DNA of 55,860 nt. Source: Acidobacteriota bacterium (lineage in GTDB: Bacteria; Acidobacteriota; Blastocatellia; Pyrinomonadales; Pyrinomonadaceae). Both the position numbers and the translations under genes were made by a program. The notes beneath the pieces were generated by a model. That model was given only the letters and a program-made list of their open reading frames with translations. It was not told where the DNA came from and searched no databases. This document shows, one piece after another, positions 54,724 through 55,860 of the stretch (positions are counted from its first letter, which is position 1; each line of letters starts with the position of its first letter). The DNA lies in NCBI GenBank assembly GCA_029781855.1, contig JAKOVX010000036.1, forward strand, positions 1 to 55,860. Direction: 5' to 3'.

Positions 54724-55424
54724 TGCAAAAATTTCTGACAGCCCGCTGGCAAGATCTGATAATGGCCAATTACGCGGTCGAGCCGTCGCTGCTCGAGAGC
54801 CGACTGCCGCGGGGCACCGAGCTCGACCTGCACGAGGGGAAATGCTTCGTCAGCCTCGTGGGTTTTATGTTTCTCGACACCCGCGTTTTGGGTATACCGG
54901 TGCCGTTTCATATCAATTTCGAAGAGGTTAACCTACGCTTTTACAACAAACGCGAGGTCGACGGCGAAACGCGGCGGGCGGTGTGCTTTGTTAAGGAGAT
55001 CGTGCCGCGTTTTGCGATCGCGACCGTTGCCCGCGTCCTCTACGGCGAACCGTACGAGAGCTGGCGAATGTCACACACGAGGACCGAGACGAATGTCAGC
55101 TATTCGTGGTCGAACTCCGATGGCTCAAACCATCTGGAGGTCAAGATCGACCAGAGCGTCGGCGTCCCCGAGGCCGGTTCGCACGGCGAATTCATCATCG
55201 AGCATTACTGGGGCTACACAGCCCGAAGCGGCGGCCGCGTCGATGAATACAAGGTCGAGCATCCTAAATGGGAGCTTTTCTCGGTCAAGAACGAGCAGAT
55301 CGACGTCGATTTCGGCAAGACCTACGGTGCGGAATTTGCCTTTCTGAACAACGAAAAGCCGCACTCCGTCCTGCTCGCGAAAGGCTCTGAGATCGCAGTC
55401 TACAAAGGCAAACGGATCGGATGA
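54723..55424 (+). CDS. DUF2071 (YqjF-like) protein
   Basis: A 233-residue protein of the DUF2071 group: LTARWQDLIMANYAVEPSLLESRLP at the start (pattern W-x-x-L-x-x-x-N-Y-x-V-x-P-x-x-L), GKCFVSLVGFMF and HINFEEVNLRFY, then an all-beta region to the end, including EHYWGYT and VEHPKWELF. Function unknown. Its ATG shares a base with the selB stop (TAATG), and its stop overlaps the folA start (ATGA), so selB-DUF2071-folA are translated as one unit. Confidence 0.92.
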   Translation: MQKFLTARWQDLIMANYAVEPSLLESRLPRGTELDLHEGKCFVSLVGFMFLDTRVLGIPVPFHINFEEVNLRFYNKREVDGETRRAVCFVKEIVPRFAIATVARVLYGEPYESWRMSHTRTETNVSYSWSNSDGSNHLEVKIDQSVGVPEAGSHGEFIIEHYWGYTARSGGRVDEYKVEHPKWELFSVKNEQIDVDFGKTYGAEFAFLNNEKPHSVLLAKGSEIAVYKGKRIG

Positions 55425-55860
55425 TCATAGGCATCGTCGCCATCGCCAAAAACTTCGCCATCGGTAAGGATGGCAAACTGCCGTGGCACCACTCGGCGGA
55501 TCTCAAATTCTTTAAGGAAACGACGACGGGACACGCTGTCGTAATGGGTGCCAACACCTGGCGCTCGATCGGCAAGCCGCTCCCGAATCGGCTGAACGTC
55601 GTTCTCAGCGGTTCGAGCAGCGTCACGCCGCCGGCGGAAGTGATGCGTCTCTCGAGCAAAGAGGAGATCCTCGATCTTGCTCAATATCTGAACCGCGACG
55701 TTTTTATCATCGGCGGGGCAAAGGTCTACGCCGAATTCGCCGATGTCATCGAAAAATGGATCGTGACCTATGTTCCGGACGAGGCAACGGACGCGGACAC
55801 ATTCATGCCGCGCGATTTCCTGGCCGGATTCGAGGAGGTCGAGTCCAGGGACCTCGGCGA
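55421..55860 (+). CDS. folA: Dihydrofolate reductase (3' end outside window)
   Basis: 146 residues are visible. MIIGIVAIAKNFAIGKDGKLPW is the family start (abridged signature: V-A-x-x-x-x-x-I-G-x-x-G-x-L-P-W), followed by ADLKFFKETTTGHAVVMGANTW, then IGKPLPNRLNVVLS and FIIGGAKVYAEF. It reduces dihydrofolate with NADPH. Its start overlaps the DUF2071 stop by four bases. The C-terminal end is cut by the window edge. Confidence 0.95.
   Translation, partial: MIIGIVAIAKNFAIGKDGKLPWHHSADLKFFKETTTGHAVVMGANTWRSIGKPLPNRLNVVLSGSSSVTPPAEVMRLSSKEEILDLAQYLNRDVFIIGGAKVYAEFADVIEKWIVTYVPDEATDADTFMPRDFLAGFEEVESRDLG

Overview
The window looks like a piece of a Gram-negative bacterial chromosome, most likely from the Acidobacteriota (Blastocatellia/Pyrinomonadales type). 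This is an inference from gene content: a CadC-like winged-helix/TPR regulator, a carboxypeptidase-regulatory/beta-barrel outer-membrane protein, YncE propellers, lipoproteins with Asn-rich linkers, an M61 peptidase, and a phenylalanine-to-homogentisate pathway. No 16S rRNA is present, so the assignment is tentative. Coding density is high. I see no rRNA, CRISPR array or insertion sequence, and there are two tRNA genes.

Positions 1-7950 are accessory in character and lie against the 3' end of a tRNA-Leu gene. The first block (2-4296, plus strand) holds a coiled-coil protein, a small protein, a Ycf46-like AAA protein, a DUF1257/Ycf35 protein, a DUF2997 protein, an NrdG-like radical SAM protein and two tiny ORFs. 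The Ycf46-like protein has its Walker A and Walker B metal-site residues exchanged (GKD with S-E in place of GK[S/T] with D-E). The second block (4293-7755) has an AlpA/excisionase-like HTH gene and a tightly overlapping minus-strand operon: ubiquitin-like protein, E2, JAB peptidase, E1. The ubiquitin-like protein has a diglycine followed by a four-residue tail. A divergent XRE regulator and ImmA/IrrE metallopeptidase pair follows, with palindromic operator candidates in the shared promoter region. This is a complete prokaryotic ubiquitin-like conjugation system in a defence-island-like setting, and together with the Ycf46 block it is the most interesting part of the window.

From 8 kb on the content is mostly housekeeping and metabolic. 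8-13.7 kb carries yggS, yggT, yggU and yebC, with a large phosphoesterase placed between yggT and yggU. 13.7-22.4 kb is a minus-strand run of small enzymes and transport genes: esterase, three-gene overlaps with VOC proteins and an ankyrin protein, an APC permease, a monooxygenase-like protein, DUF2277, a hydrolase and OsmC. 22.4-34.5 kb carries hmgA, hppD, a phenylalanine hydroxylase gene and a divergent Lrp/AsnC regulator with an MFS exporter. Between them are a GH125 mannosidase, a CadC-like regulator and an AT-rich gene that starts in a degenerate copy of the hmgA 5' end. A decayed Lrp C-terminal fragment follows the exporter.

34.5-43.8 kb holds gltX, a tRNA-Ser(GCT) with a clear terminator, an outer-membrane protein, a large multi-domain sensor kinase and an MFS pump. 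43.8-47.6 kb is a peptidase-lipoprotein-DinB operon. 47.9-55.9 kb has murA, a HIT protein, a TPR lipoprotein, a sigma-54 activator with GAFTDA instead of GAFTGA, selB (showing selenocysteine use), a DUF2071 protein and the start of folA.
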